In this document: positions 40,139 through 41,363 of the stretch, piece after piece
Position numbering within the stretch: the first letter of the stretch is position 1
Layout of the letters: the number at the start of each line of letters is the position of its first letter
Assembly: GCA_016292255.1 (NCBI GenBank)
Contig: JAEEZZ010000068.1
Location: 1 to 41,363 of the forward strand
Reading direction: 5' to 3'
DNA from: Oscillospiraceae bacterium
GTDB taxonomy: Bacteria > Bacillota > Clostridia > Oscillospirales > Oscillospiraceae
Length of the DNA stretch: 41,363 nucleotides
Made by a program: the position numbers and the translations under genes
The notes under the pieces: generated by a model
Seen by the model: the letters and a program-made list of their open reading frames with translations, nothing else
Told to the model about the DNA's origin: nothing
The model's database searches: none

Positions 40139-40582
40139 ATGGATTATATCACGCGCTCCGCCGCGGAGACGGAGCGTCTGGGGGCAGCGCTGGCCGAGCG
40201 TCTTCTGCCCGGAGACGTGGTCGCGTTTTACGGGGATCTCGGCGCCGGAAAGACGGCCTTTACCCGCGGGCTTGCCCGGGGGCTCGGGATCAACGAGCCC
40301 GTCACCTCCCCCACCTACACCATCGTGAACGAATACCCCCAGGGCAGGATCCCCCTGTTCCACTTCGATATGTTCCGGCTGCACGACGCGGACGAGCTCT
40401 TCGATCTGGGCTGGGAGGACTATCTGGGCCGGGGCGGCGTGTGCGCGGTGGAGTGGAGTGAAAACGTCTCGGAGGCTTTGGAGGATCCCATCACCGTCAC
40501 CATTTGCAAGCACCCGGAGGACGAGAACCTCCGCACCATCACCATCACGGGAGGACAAGCGTATGCGGATCTTAGCCTTTGA
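40139..40582 (+). CDS. tsaE: tRNA threonylcarbamoyladenosine biosynthesis ATPase TsaE
   Basis: A 147-residue P-loop ATPase needed with TsaB and TsaD to make t6A at position 37 of ANN-decoding tRNAs. Walker A is GDLGAGKTAF (32-41). The switch region TSPTYTIVNEYPQGRIPLFH and the Asp in FHFDMFRLHDADEL, with AVEWSENV, are typical. I chose ATG 40139, with AAGGA 8 bp upstream; an ATG three codons earlier overlaps that site. It overlaps tsaB by 20 bases, so the two are coupled. tsaD is not in the window. Confidence 0.95.
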   Translation: MDYITRSAAETERLGAALAERLLPGDVVAFYGDLGAGKTAFTRGLARGLGINEPVTSPTYTIVNEYPQGRIPLFHFDMFRLHDADELFDLGWEDYLGRGGVCAVEWSENVSEALEDPITVTICKHPEDENLRTITITGGQAYADLSL

Positions 40583-41282
40583 ATCCTCCGCCAAGGCGGC
40601 CTCCGTGGCTCTGCTCACCGACGGCGTCCTCACCGCCGAAAGCTACCAGAACGACGGCCAGACCCACAGCAGGACCATGATGAAGCTGGCCGCGGATCTG
40701 CTGGATACCTGCGGCCTCTCCCCTGCCCAGCTGGATCTGGTGGCCTGGGCCAACGGCCCCGGCAGCTTCACCGGCGTCCGGATCGGCGCGGCTGCGGCCA
40801 AGGGCCTGTGCTGGGGGGCGGAGCTCCCCTGCGTCCCGGTTTCCACCCTGGAGGCCATGGCCTGGAACGCCGTGGATCTGCCGGGCGTGATCTGCTGCTG
40901 CATGGACGCCCGCCGCAGCCAGGTCTACAACGCCCTGTTCCGGGGCGAAAACGGGAAAATTCTCCGGCTGTGTCCCGATCGGGCCATCTCTCTGGAGGAG
41001 CTGGCCGAGGATCTGCGAAGCTTCGACGAGCCCATCTGGTTCGTGGGAGACGGTGCAGTTTTAGCCTTCGAAGCTCTGGGCGCAGAGCTTGTAACCCCGC
41101 GTATCGTCCATGAGAAAAATCGCCAGCAGCGGGCCTCCGGCGTGGCGCTGGCGGCCTATGAGGCGGCCCGGCAGGGCATCCGGCAGGATCCCTCCGCTGT
41201 GACGCCCAATTACTTACGTCTGTCTCAGGCGGAACGAGAACGCCTGGAAAGAGATAATGCACAAAAAGGAGACAATCACTGA
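40563..41282 (+). CDS. tsaB: tRNA threonylcarbamoyladenosine biosynthesis protein TsaB
   Basis: A 239-residue member of the ASKHA fold that is the scaffold partner of TsaD in t6A synthesis. The N-terminus MRILAFESSAKAASVALL, then WANGPGSFTGVRIGAAAAKG and MDARRSQVYNALF are the YeaZ/TsaB marks. ATG 40563 has GGAGG 8 bp upstream inside tsaE; the frame is open upstream but only within tsaE. It ends one base before the upp start codon region, so upp is likely in the same operon. Confidence 0.95.
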   Translation: MRILAFESSAKAASVALLTDGVLTAESYQNDGQTHSRTMMKLAADLLDTCGLSPAQLDLVAWANGPGSFTGVRIGAAAAKGLCWGAELPCVPVSTLEAMAWNAVDLPGVICCCMDARRSQVYNALFRGENGKILRLCPDRAISLEELAEDLRSFDEPIWFVGDGAVLAFEALGAELVTPRIVHEKNRQQRASGVALAAYEAARQGIRQDPSAVTPNYLRLSQAERERLERDNAQKGDNH

Positions 41283-41283
41283 A

Positions 41284-41363
41284 ATGGGTTCTTTACACGT
41301 TTTAGATCATCCGCTGATCCAGCACAAGCTGGCCATTCTGCGGAACAAAGACACCGGCGTCAA
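41284..41363 (+). CDS. upp: Uracil phosphoribosyltransferase, N-terminal part (cut by window edge)
   Basis: Only 26 complete codons are visible. MGSLHVLDHPLIQHKLAILR and the following NKDTG match the very conserved start of bacterial UPRTase, which salvages uracil with PRPP to UMP. ATG 41284 has AAGGAG about 9 bp upstream, inside the end of tsaB, and follows the tsaB stop by 1 bp. Confidence 0.88.
   Translation, partial: MGSLHVLDHPLIQHKLAILRNKDTGV

Overview
The window is a GC-rich, densely coded bacterial chromosome segment with 34 protein genes supported, two of them cut by the window edges. It most likely comes from an anaerobic gut Clostridia member of the Oscillospirales type. The reasons are Bacillota-style Shine-Dalgarno sites (GGAGG) before nearly every gene, frequent GTG and TTG starts, a long SRP RNA with an Alu domain, a dnaG-rpoD pair, zinc-ribbon L31, an SLH-anchored S8 peptidase with InlB-like repeats, a PurO-type IMP cyclohydrolase, and many small dispersed palindromic repeats. 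The lineage is an inference; no 16S gene is present.

Left part (1-11580, minus strand): a purine biosynthesis operon read leftward, purC-purF-purM-purN-purO-purH(AICAR transformylase only)-purD-purL-guaB. A good promoter (TTGACG-N17-TAGAGT) lies about 300 bp before purC. The leader holds a 41-codon reading frame whose stop codon falls in the loop of an intrinsic terminator, which suggests attenuation. Three pathway choices are not textbook. PurF has lost the catalytic Cys and the other glutaminase residues, the PurH function is split, and the cyclohydrolase is of the archaeal PurO family. purE, purK and purB are not in the window.

Middle (11657-31672): a divergent Sfp-type phosphopantetheinyl transferase; a 2060-residue secreted, S-layer-anchored subtilisin-like protease; a replication/repair cluster (dnaX-ybaB-recR); an SRP RNA gene; acpP; dnaG-rpoD with a small anchored protein behind; dgt; a YigZ family protein; hflX; rpmE; and tmcAL. 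The intergenic spaces are loaded with palindromic repeats. One pair of these sits inside the tmcAL reading frame and is translated, and others supply the ends of hflX and yigZ. Between dnaX and the SRP RNA gene lies an array of about a dozen mini-hairpins whose stems differ but stay complementary.

Right part (31700-41363): ackA on the plus strand; then on the minus strand a MoxR ATPase-DUF58-two membrane paralogue operon (related to transglutaminase operons, but with no transglutaminase), free-methionine-sulfoxide reductase msrC, and an ECF sigma factor overlapping its zinc-finger anti-sigma partner, which carries a large extracytoplasmic domain. The window ends with plus-strand tsaE-tsaB (tRNA t6A synthesis) and the start of upp.

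No tRNA, rRNA, CRISPR array, prophage or transposase gene was seen. The strongest candidates for something undescribed are the glutaminase-dead PurF with its attenuated leader, the covarying hairpin array, the repeat insertion inside tmcAL, and the transglutaminase-less MoxR/DUF58 operon.
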